NCBI GenBank assembly: GCA_005884465.1
Contig: VAZH01000141.1
Location: 1 to 11,593, forward strand
Reading direction: 5' to 3'
Source of the DNA: Alphaproteobacteria bacterium
GTDB lineage: Bacteria; Pseudomonadota; Alphaproteobacteria; Rhizobiales; Xanthobacteraceae
Length of the DNA stretch: 11,593 nt
Positions 1-6,121 of the stretch are shown one piece after another (within the stretch, counting starts at the first letter, position 1; the number at the start of each line of letters is the position of its first letter). The position numbers were made by a program, and so were the translations under genes. The notes below the pieces were generated by a model, which was not told the origin of the DNA, did not search any database, and saw nothing but the letters and a program-made list of their open reading frames with translations.

Positions 1-1085
1 TGGGCCACGGTGCCGAGAATTTCGTTCTTGAAGCCGTTGGCGCGCTGCAGTCGCAGCCATTGCGACGAAAGCCTGCGGTTGGCCTGCATCAATGCACGGG
101 TGCGCTGGGCGACGCGATCCTCGAGCTGGGTATTGGCCTCGTGCAGCTGTTGATAAAGAATGACGTTGTCGAACGCGATCGAAAGCCGGCTGCCGAAAAT
201 CTCGACCAGCGATCGATCGGTTTCGGATAGCTGCCGCTCGGCCTGCAGCAGCACGACGACTTCCCGTCCACTGCCGGTGCGAATGTAGAGAACGGAGCGC
301 TGATCGAAAAACTCATGCTTGCGCCGCTTGAACGCGGCTTCCACCATTGCGCGCAGCTCCGGGTCTAGCAACTTGGACCCGGCGGCGCCGATGTAGCGGC
401 TATAGCAGCCGGAACCGGCCAGCACCGAAAAGTCGTCGCCGACCGCGCCGCCGTCGCGCAGCACCAGAATGCCGGCGCAATCGACGTTGAGAAGCGACGC
501 GATTTGCGTCAGCACGCCCTCGGCGAGACGCTGCATCGATTTGAAGTCATACAGCGTCGAGGCGGCATCGATGATGATTTCCAGTCCGCGCCGGGTCTGA
601 ACCATGCGCTCGAGCTGCTGATAGCTGCGCAACGCCGCGGTCAGCGAGGTAAACAGCTTGTCCGCGGTCAGCTCGGTCTTCGCCTTGTAGTCGTTGATGT
701 CGTATTGGACGATGACGCGCCGCTCGGGCGCCTGGCCGGGCTGCCCGGTGCGCAGGATGATGCGCACGGTCTCGTTCTTGATGTCGTTGCGGATGTATTC
801 GACGAGGTCGAGGCCTGCGGCGTCGGTTTCCATGATGACGTCGAGCAGCACGGCGGCGATGTCGGGATGCGCGCGCATCAGCGCCCGGCCCTCGGCCGCC
901 GAATAGGCCGACAGGATTTCCAGGGTCTGGCCATGGAGAACGTAGTCGCTCAACGCAAACCGCGTGCCTTCATGGACGGCCTGATCGTCGTCGATTACGG
1001 CGACCTTCCATTTGCGCGCGGTCGACGCTGCCGGAGCGGTTCCGGTGTCGTCGATCAGGTGGAGGACATCGTCCTGTTCGGCCAT
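1..1085 (-). CDS. Receiver-DUF3369-histidine kinase hybrid, C-terminus beyond window
   Basis: A cytoplasmic signalling protein; 361 codons are visible with no stop. Residues about 26-150 form a receiver domain: acidic cluster D32-D34, probable phospho-acceptor D82 in LLDVIME, T113 in ILRTGQ, and a lysine in YKAKTEL (134-138). Residues about 160-310 look like the DUF3369/GAF-like domain usual after this type of receiver. Residues 311-350 are a heptad-like helix (LHEANTQLEDRVAQRTRAL), and the visible part ends FKNEILGTVA, the run-up to a HisKA H-box. The next codon begins CA, so the window cuts within the expected histidine codon. The ATG at 1085 lies inside the end of the upstream kinase gene (31-base overlap), suggesting translational coupling; only a weak Shine-Dalgarno (GACGGA) precedes it. 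It is probably the partner of the kinase at 1055-3145, taking phosphate on D82 to control its own kinase module. The partner assignment is inferred from adjacency. The ATPase domain is not visible. Confidence 0.88.
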   Translation of the reverse strand, partial: MAEQDDVLHLIDDTGTAPAASTARKWKVAVIDDDQAVHEGTRFALSDYVLHGQTLEILSAYSAAEGRALMRAHPDIAAVLLDVIMETDAAGLDLVEYIRNDIKNETVRIILRTGQPGQAPERRVIVQYDINDYKAKTELTADKLFTSLTAALRSYQQLERMVQTRRGLEIIIDAASTLYDFKSMQRLAEGVLTQIASLLNVDCAGILVLRDGGAVGDDFSVLAGSGCYSRYIGAAGSKLLDPELRAMVEAAFKRRKHEFFDQRSVLYIRTGSGREVVVLLQAERQLSETDRSLVEIFGSRLSIAFDNVILYQQLHEANTQLEDRVAQRTRALMQANRRLSSQWLRLQRANGFKNEILGTVA

Positions 1086-3145
1086 TGAGGGGTTCCGTCG
1101 CTTGCTGGGTCTGCGGTGGCGGAGCCGCCTTTGGCGGCCTTTGGCATAATAATGCGAAATGTGGTGCCTTGTCCCAGTCTTGAATCCAGCATCATGCGGC
1201 CGCCGAGCTGCTGGGTAACCAGGTTATAAACAATGTGCAGGCCGAGCCCGGTGCCGCCATCGTTGCGCCGCGTAGTAAAGAACGGGTCGAACGCCTGCCG
1301 CTGCACGTCCGGCGTCATTCCGGCCCCATTGTCGGCAAAAATGATCTCGACATCGTCATGGCCGCGGGGCCTCGCCGAAATCGAGATCGCCCCGGAACGC
1401 CCGTCGGCAAATGCATGATTTACAGCGTTGAGGAACAGATTGGTCAGAATCTGGCCATAGGAGCCCGGATAGCCGTCGATCACAAGGCCTTCCGGCACGT
1501 CGACCGATAGCGCGATCGGCGCCCTCTTCAGAACCGGTCGCAGGCTGGCGATGATCTGGTCGGTCGCCTCGCTCAGGCTGAATTGCCGGCGTTCCGCATG
1601 CGAGCGGTCGACCGCGACTTGCTTGAACGACTGGATCAACTCGCCGGCGCGATGCAGGTTCGACACCAGTTGCTGGGCTGCGTCGCGCGAGGTGCGGACG
1701 AATTCCTCGAGTTGGGATCGGCGTAACTGGCCGTCGGATTTCAACTCGGCGTCGAACATTTCGGCGCGGCGGGCGAAACTCGATGCCACCGTCAGGCTGA
1801 TGCCGATCGGGTTGTTCACTTCATGGGCAACGCCGGCGACCAGACCGCCGAGCGCGGCCAGACGTTCGGCGTCGATCAGGTTTTGCTGGGCGGCGTTCAA
1901 CTCAAACAGCGCGCCCTCGGCTTTCTCCTTCGAGGTGCGCAACTCATCTTCGGTCTTGCGCTTGGCGATGGCGTTTTCGCGGAACACCTCCACCGCGCGG
2001 GCCATCGCGCCGACCTCGTCCTTGGCGGTCGTTCCCTGCACCTGCCGATCGTAATTGCCGGTTGTGATCGCATGCATCGCCGCCATGATCTGCTGCAACG
2101 GCAAGCGGATGCTCAACGCGATCACGACGCCCGCGGTGATGATGATGCCGAGAAAAATCACGGCGATGGACAGCACCCGGCGGGATATATCGCCGAGCGT
2201 CCGATCGAATGTCTCCTGCGCTTTCTGTTCGCGTTGCCGCATCTTGACCGACAATTCGTCGATGGCGCCGATGGCTTCGGCCTGGCTGGCGTCGATGGTA
2301 TTGCGCAACAGCTCGGTCCGGCTCGCGAGCTGCTCCGACAATTTCGCAAGGCCTTCGCGCAGTGCTACCGCGCGCGTGCGCAATCGCTGTAGCGCCATGC
2401 GCTGCAGGTCGTTATCGGCAAGGTCTGACATTACCGGGATCGTCTTCTCGATCGTCTCGGTATTGCGGCGGGCTTCCTCGGCGGACGCCGAGGCCAGCGA
2501 AAGATAATAGGCGTTGGCGGCGACCAGAATCGCGGTAAACGCCTCGCGGGATTTGCCAAGCGACGGCCAGATCAGGGCGTCGCGGTGCCCGGTCGCACCC
2601 TCGATGATCGAATATAGCCCGGCCATGTCCCTGGCGGGGGCCAGGACCTGGTCCTCATAGGTTTTCGAAATGGTTGCCTGGACGCCGCGCAGCTCGCCGA
2701 AGCCGTTTAGGAAACGCTCGGTGACGCGCTCGAGCTCTTTCACCGATCCGGACAGCATCGGGTCGGTCGACGCGCGCGTGGTGAGGGTGCCGAGCACCGC
2801 CTCGCGCAGCAGCAGGATCTCGGCGAACAGTTCGGGGCTCGGCTGATTGATGTAGCGATGGATCAGATTCTGCAGGCGGCCGGTCTCGCTCTCCAATAGC
2901 GCCAGGATCTTGTCCGATTCCCGCACCTGCCGCACATCGTCCCAGGCCGAGCCGAGCACCTGGGCGCCGTTCCATATCATCGCCGCAAGCACCACGACGA
3001 CGGCCGAGTTCAGCGCGGCAATTGACAGGATGCGCCAGCGGATCGGTACCGCGCGGACCAGCCCGACGATACGGGAACGGCCACGCGCGGCGAGGCCCGC
3101 CGCCAGTTCCGCAGTTGCGCCCTGTTGGAATGTTCCCAAGGCCAA
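1055..3145 (-). CDS. Membrane sensor histidine kinase (HAMP, HisKA, HATPase_c)
   Basis: A 696-residue inner-membrane sensor kinase. A cytoplasmic N-terminus is followed by TM1 (about 37-57), a large mostly helical periplasmic domain (about 58-323), TM2 (about 324-346), a HAMP linker (about 347-400) and a coiled region. The H-box is VAHEVNNP with H441 as autophosphorylation site. The ATPase domain has an N-box around N573 (LTNLFLNAVNHAF), G1 DNGAGM at 605-610, an F-box FDPFF (619-623) and G2 GTGLGL (631-636). These boxes resemble the DctB-like (HPK4) class. The start is TTG at 3145, chosen because GGAG lies four bases upstream and the binding-protein stop is one base away; no ATG fits better. 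The long helical periplasmic domain next to a binding-protein gene recalls TorS, which reads ligand through periplasmic TorT. That parallel is an inference and the ligand is unknown. The 3' end overlaps the next gene by 31 bases. Confidence 0.93.
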   Translation of the reverse strand: MALGTFQQGATAELAAGLAARGRSRIVGLVRAVPIRWRILSIAALNSAVVVVLAAMIWNGAQVLGSAWDDVRQVRESDKILALLESETGRLQNLIHRYINQPSPELFAEILLLREAVLGTLTTRASTDPMLSGSVKELERVTERFLNGFGELRGVQATISKTYEDQVLAPARDMAGLYSIIEGATGHRDALIWPSLGKSREAFTAILVAANAYYLSLASASAEEARRNTETIEKTIPVMSDLADNDLQRMALQRLRTRAVALREGLAKLSEQLASRTELLRNTIDASQAEAIGAIDELSVKMRQREQKAQETFDRTLGDISRRVLSIAVIFLGIIITAGVVIALSIRLPLQQIMAAMHAITTGNYDRQVQGTTAKDEVGAMARAVEVFRENAIAKRKTEDELRTSKEKAEGALFELNAAQQNLIDAERLAALGGLVAGVAHEVNNPIGISLTVASSFARRAEMFDAELKSDGQLRRSQLEEFVRTSRDAAQQLVSNLHRAGELIQSFKQVAVDRSHAERRQFSLSEATDQIIASLRPVLKRAPIALSVDVPEGLVIDGYPGSYGQILTNLFLNAVNHAFADGRSGAISISARPRGHDDVEIIFADNGAGMTPDVQRQAFDPFFTTRRNDGGTGLGLHIVYNLVTQQLGGRMMLDSRLGQGTTFRIIMPKAAKGGSATADPASDGTPQWPNRTMSST

Positions 3146-3146
3146 T

Positions 3147-4157
3147 TCACTCCACCTTGCGAATTCGTTCGATCAGCTCGGCGGCCGCCGGATCGCGTTG
3201 CGCTTTTGCGTAGATTGCCGCCATCGCGGCTTCGAATGGTTTGCGGTCGAAGTCGGTCACGATCGTCACGCCGGCCGTTTTCGCCCGCTCGCGCGACTGG
3301 TCCTCGAGGTCCTTCCATTTCTCGCGCATGAACTGGCTGGATCGCATCGCCGCCTCGCGAAAAATCTTTCGGTCTTCGCTCGACAGGCTTGCCCAGGCCT
3401 TCTGCGACATCAGCAGCACTTCCGGGCTCATCGTGTGTTCGGTCAGCGTATAATAACCCGCATATTTGTAGTGATCGGTGGTGACGAAGGACGGCCAGTT
3501 ATTCTCCGCGCCGTCGATCAGCCTGGTGGCAAGTCCGGTAAGCACCTGTCCATAGGGCAGCTCGATCGGCTCGGCGCCAAGCGCCTTGATCATGTCGGCC
3601 ATCAATTCCGATTGCTGCACGCGAAGCCGCAAGCCCTTGACGTCGGCGATGGAGCGGATCGGCCTGACGCTGTTGTAGATCGATCGTGCCCCGGAATCGT
3701 AGAACGCCAGGCCGACAAATCCGTAAGCCTCGAAGCTGCCGAGTATTTCATTGCCGATCGGGCCGTCCAGCACCTTCTGCAAATGGTCGATGGAGCGAAA
3801 CAAAAACGGCATCGCGAGCACATTCATCGCCGGCACGAAAGTTCCGACCAGCGCCACATTGGTGCGATTGAGATCGATAGCGCCGACGCGGGTCTGCTCA
3901 ATGGTTTCCTTTTCTTCGCCGAGCTGGCGCGAATGAAAGACCCGGACCTGGTGGCGGCCTCCGCTGCGCTCCTCAATCAGGCGACCCATATATCGTAGCG
4001 CCTGTACGGTTGGATAGTCTTCGTTCTGGGTATCGGCGACGCGAAATTCACGTGTCACAGCGGTCGTCGGGACCGCCGCCAAACACAGCGCGACAACGAT
4101 GGCAACTGTTGTTACGCCCCGCGAAAGGTCGGCGCGGCTGAACACGGGCAATTTCAT
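3147..4157 (-). CDS. dctP: TRAP-type (DctP family) periplasmic solute-binding protein
   Basis: A 336-residue exported binding protein of the TRAP DctP family, whose members usually bind C4-dicarboxylates, other carboxylic acids or sugar acids. A signal peptide occupies about residues 1-34, with a hydrophobic core TTVAIVVALCLAA. Family landmarks are R179 in KGLRLRVQ (the conserved carboxylate-binding arginine region), LPYGQVLTGLATRLIDGAEN at 200-219 and the closing YYTLTEHTMSPEVLLMS region. Length is normal. The ATG at 4157 follows AGAAGGGG, a very close Shine-Dalgarno. It is the first gene of an operon with the sensor kinase, which starts one base after its stop. No DctQ or DctM membrane genes lie in the window: upstream is a divergent gene, and downstream the visible genes are signalling genes. 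A role as ligand receptor for the kinase is therefore likely but inferred. The symbol is family-level only and the substrate is unknown. Confidence 0.92.
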   Translation of the reverse strand: MKLPVFSRADLSRGVTTVAIVVALCLAAVPTTAVTREFRVADTQNEDYPTVQALRYMGRLIEERSGGRHQVRVFHSRQLGEEKETIEQTRVGAIDLNRTNVALVGTFVPAMNVLAMPFLFRSIDHLQKVLDGPIGNEILGSFEAYGFVGLAFYDSGARSIYNSVRPIRSIADVKGLRLRVQQSELMADMIKALGAEPIELPYGQVLTGLATRLIDGAENNWPSFVTTDHYKYAGYYTLTEHTMSPEVLLMSQKAWASLSSEDRKIFREAAMRSSQFMREKWKDLEDQSRERAKTAGVTIVTDFDRKPFEAAMAAIYAKAQRDPAAAELIERIRKVE

Positions 4158-4204
4158 CCCCTTCTGATGATGTCGATGGGCGGGAAAAAAGGTTCAACGC
4201 TTTT

Positions 4205-4240
4205 CTAGCAGAAGCCGGCGGGAGATAGCTATTCTGCCAG
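4205..4240. promoter_or_regulatory. Imperfect inverted repeat upstream of dctP, possible operator
   Basis: CTAGCAGAA and TTCTGCCAG are complementary at eight of nine positions across an 18-base spacer, with a small palindrome ATAGCTAT (4225-4232) near the middle. The site lies about 50-85 bases before the dctP start, where a regulator could act. No known consensus was recognised, so this is only a candidate. Confidence 0.2.
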
Positions 4241-4350
4241 CGCCGGCGACATCGTCAATGGTGCGCTGCGAGGGCCTTTTGCGGGATTGAACCGCAGGCA
4301 TGCGGGTCACCCCATCGAAAGGACTTGCTGAGGCAACCAGCATACCCATT

Positions 4351-4378
4351 GTCGTCCCCGCGCACGCGGGAACCCATA
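4351..4378 (-). repeat. Palindromic intergenic repeat, copy 1
   Basis: A 28-base element with inner palindrome CCCGCG-CA-CGCGGG. Its reverse complement matches the element at 4449-4476 at about 25 of 28 positions, so the two lie head to head about 70 bases apart. Translated, it gives the VPACAGTT peptide that recurs in short spurious ORFs of Bradyrhizobium-type genomes (recalled, not searched). It is probably a REP-like non-coding repeat. Confidence 0.7.
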
Positions 4379-4448
4379 ACCACCGGCCGTTATGGCTGTA
4401 AAAGAGAGCTGCCACAGTCGCCTGCCTCAAATCGCACCTTCACGGAGT

Positions 4449-4476
4449 ATGGGTCCCCGCTTTCGCGGGGACGACG
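4449..4476 (+). repeat. Palindromic intergenic repeat, copy 2 (inverted mate)
   Basis: This copy contains a perfect hairpin with arms GTCCCCGC (4453-4460) and GCGGGGAC (4465-4472) around TTTC. It is the inverted mate of 4351-4378, and together they could fold as one long imperfect stem around about 70 unique bases, like a BIME or a small mobile unit. No thymine run follows, so it is a poor intrinsic terminator. It lies about 70 bases before ugpB. Confidence 0.72.
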
Positions 4477-4548
4477 TTACAGATATCCTTAATCAGGCGC
4501 GTAACGTGAGAATCGCGTTTTAGCCACGGGAATAAGATTGGTTTTATC

Positions 4549-5874
4549 GTGAACCCAGCTCTGAGATTTTTGCCACTCGCTGCCGCCGCGGCAGTGGTCG
4601 CCTTCGCCTCCCCGGCCCAGGCGGCCACCGATATCAAGTGGTGGCACGCCATGTCGGGCGAACTCGGCCGCCAACTGGACAAGCTCGCCGCGGATTTCAA
4701 CGCATCGCAATCCGAATACCGGATCGTGCCGAACTACAAGGGTAACTATACCGAGACGGTGACCGCGGCGATCTTTGCGTTTCGCTCGCGAAGCCAGCCG
4801 GCGATTGTTCAGGTCAACGAAATCGCGACCGCGACCATGATGGCCGCGAAGGGCGCGATCTATCCCGTGTTCGAATTGATGCGGGACGAACAGGAGCCAT
4901 TTTCAGCGGCTGCGTATCTTCCGGCTGTTACCGGCTACTACGCCGATGTCGCCGGCAACTTGCTGTCGTTCCCGTTCAATGCTTCGACGCCGATCCTTTA
5001 TTACAACAAGAATTTGTTCCGTAGCGCCGGCCTCGATCCCGAAACGGCGCCGAAGACCTGGCCGGAGGTGGGCGCGGCGGCGAAGAAATTGCGTGCGTCA
5101 GGGGCGGTTTGCGGGTTCACCACGTCGTGGCCTTCATGGATCAATGTCGAGAACTTTTCCGCATTCCACAATCTGGCGGTCTCGACCAAAGCCAATGGCT
5201 TCGACGGCCTCGACGCGGTGCTTGTTTTCAACAACCCGGAGATGGTGCGTCACATTGCGCAACTCGCGGAATGGCAAGCCGGCAAGGCGTTCGACTACAG
5301 CGGTCGCGGGACTTCTGCGGAGCCGCGATTTCAGAATGGCGAATGTGGAATCTTCATCGGCTCGTCGGCGACTCGCGCCGATATCAAGGCCAATTCGAAA
5401 TTCGAGGTCGGCTACGGCATGTTGCCGTACTGGCCCGGCGTCGAAGGCGCGCCGCAAAACTCCATTATCGGCGGCGCGACATTGTGGGTGCTGCGGGACC
5501 GGCCGCGGGCCGAATACAAGGGCGTCGCAAAATTCTTTGGGTACCTTTCAAAGCCGGAGGTTCAAGCCGCGTGGCATCAAAACACCGGCTATCTGCCGAT
5601 CACCCGCGCGGCCTTCGATTTAACCCGCGCGCAAGGTTTTTACGATCGCAATCCCGGCACCGCGATGTCGATCGAGCAGATCACGCTGAAACCGCCGACT
5701 GATAATTCGAAGGGTGTTCGGCTCGGATCGTTCGCTCTGATCCGCGTTGTGATCGACGACGAACTGGAGCAGGCTTTCGCCGGCAAGAAATCCGCGCAGC
5801 AGGCGCTTGATTCCGCCGTCGAGCGCGGCAACCGGCTGCTGCGCCAGTTCGAGCGGGCGAACCCGGACCGATAG
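4549..5874 (+). CDS. ugpB: Glycerol-3-phosphate ABC transporter binding protein UgpB
   Basis: A 441-residue periplasmic binding protein. From memory it aligns along its whole length with E. coli UgpB (438 residues): WWHAMSGELG near the mature N-terminus, YKGNYTETV (63-71), QVNEIATATMMA, PFNASTPILYYNK, ENFSAF, PQNSIIGGATLWV, TGYLPIT (346-352), ERGNRLLRQFE at the end. A signal peptide covers residues 1-26, ending AQA-A. Likely ligand residues are conserved: W194 and W197 (the tryptophan pair of the pocket), Y348 and the arginines in VRLGSFALIR (391, 399). This supports binding of glycerol-3-phosphate or glycerophosphodiesters for phospholipid or phosphate scavenging. The start is GTG at 4549 with only a weak Shine-Dalgarno (ACGGGA) well upstream; no better start precedes the signal peptide. 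No ugpA, ugpE or ugpC lies nearby, so it must work with a transporter encoded elsewhere. No Pho box was found. Confidence 0.93.
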   Translation: MNPALRFLPLAAAAAVVAFASPAQAATDIKWWHAMSGELGRQLDKLAADFNASQSEYRIVPNYKGNYTETVTAAIFAFRSRSQPAIVQVNEIATATMMAAKGAIYPVFELMRDEQEPFSAAAYLPAVTGYYADVAGNLLSFPFNASTPILYYNKNLFRSAGLDPETAPKTWPEVGAAAKKLRASGAVCGFTTSWPSWINVENFSAFHNLAVSTKANGFDGLDAVLVFNNPEMVRHIAQLAEWQAGKAFDYSGRGTSAEPRFQNGECGIFIGSSATRADIKANSKFEVGYGMLPYWPGVEGAPQNSIIGGATLWVLRDRPRAEYKGVAKFFGYLSKPEVQAAWHQNTGYLPITRAAFDLTRAQGFYDRNPGTAMSIEQITLKPPTDNSKGVRLGSFALIRVVIDDELEQAFAGKKSAQQALDSAVERGNRLLRQFERANPDR

Positions 5875-6060
5875 CGGCCATTGCGCCTTGGCAGGCTTCG
5901 TCCGAGAGACGCCCAAGATGAAGGCGTTCGGAATATCTGCACTCACAATAGGCAGGAGCCTCTCTTTGTATGCAATCAGTCCTCGCGGATCTCCATCGGC
6001 AAACCCAATATTCGGCCGCCAAATCATGCGCTTAGGGTGCCATTAGGCTTGCGTTAAGAT
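5875..6060. other. Intergenic region between ugpB and the dpp-like operon
   Basis: No gene is visible here. It must carry any activator site for the sigma-54 promoter that follows. A half-palindrome GCGCTTAGGGTGC (6028-6040) is too short to be a normal NtrC site. A weak stem AGGC-AGGA-GCCT followed by CTCTTTG (about 5950-5967) is not a convincing terminator for ugpB, so read-through into the next operon is possible. Confidence 0.5.
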
Positions 6061-6077
6061 TTGGCACGAACCTTGCG
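6061..6077 (+). promoter_or_regulatory. Sigma-54 (RpoN) promoter of the dpp-like operon
   Basis: The sequence TTGGCACGAACCTTGCG matches the sigma-54 consensus YTGGCACG-N4-TTGCW at every defined position except the last. GG (6063-6064) and GC (6075-6076) are exactly 12 bases apart, as -24/-12 elements must be. Transcription would start near 6087-6088, giving a leader of about 34 bases before the ATG at 6122. Sigma-54 promoters need an enhancer-binding activator such as NtrC; no clear activator site was identified in 5875-6060, so the inducing signal is unknown. A nitrogen-linked signal is a reasonable guess for a peptide-type importer. Confidence 0.82.
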
Positions 6078-6081
6078 ACGT

Positions 6082-6117
6082 TGCTCCAAAAACCTGCCCT
6101 CTCGTGCGTTTGGAGCA
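6082..6117 (+). promoter_or_regulatory. Inverted repeat masking the dppA ribosome binding site
   Basis: TGCTCCAAA (6082-6090) and TTTGGAGCA (6109-6117) form a perfect 9-base inverted repeat with an 18-base loop. The right arm contains GGAG (6112-6115), the Shine-Dalgarno for the ATG at 6122, so a folded RNA would hide it. The predicted sigma-54 start near 6087-6088 falls inside the left arm, so transcripts from that promoter would lack most of this arm and stay open. Alternatively it is a DNA operator. Pairing is seen in the sequence; function is inferred. Confidence 0.5.
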
Positions 6118-6121
6118 TCAC

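Larger units (their letters stand above)
4158..4548. other. Divergent intergenic region between dctP and ugpB
   Basis: This gap of 391 bases separates two divergently transcribed binding-protein genes and must hold promoters for both. It contains the inverted palindrome pair at 4351-4378 and 4449-4476. Nearer dctP, an imperfect inverted repeat of 9-base arms (CTAGCAGAA at 4205-4213, TTCTGCCAG at 4232-4240, one mismatch) is a possible operator. A TTGACG on the minus strand (4258-4253) could be a -35 for dctP, but no good -10 follows. On the ugpB side TAAGAT (4533-4538) resembles a -10 but lacks a matching -35 and lies very close to the start. I see no convincing protein-coding gene or RNA gene here. 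Confidence 0.6.

Noticed and set aside
2910..3998. A 362-codon plus-strand open frame opposite dctP and the kinase start
   Set aside because: It is a shadow of the DctP and kinase genes, with no family motif and an unnatural composition.
4453..4472. Intrinsic terminator
   Set aside because: The hairpin is strong but no thymine run follows on either strand, and it matches a repeat family instead.
4477..4500. Pho box upstream of ugpB
   Set aside because: On the minus strand two CTG cores occur 14 bases apart, not the 11 of a direct-repeat Pho box, and the rest of each half-site matches poorly.
6026..6041. NtrC binding site upstream of the sigma-54 promoter
   Set aside because: GCGC and GTGC half-sites are present but spaced two bases too close for the usual GCACY-N5-RGTGC, and the site is very near the promoter.
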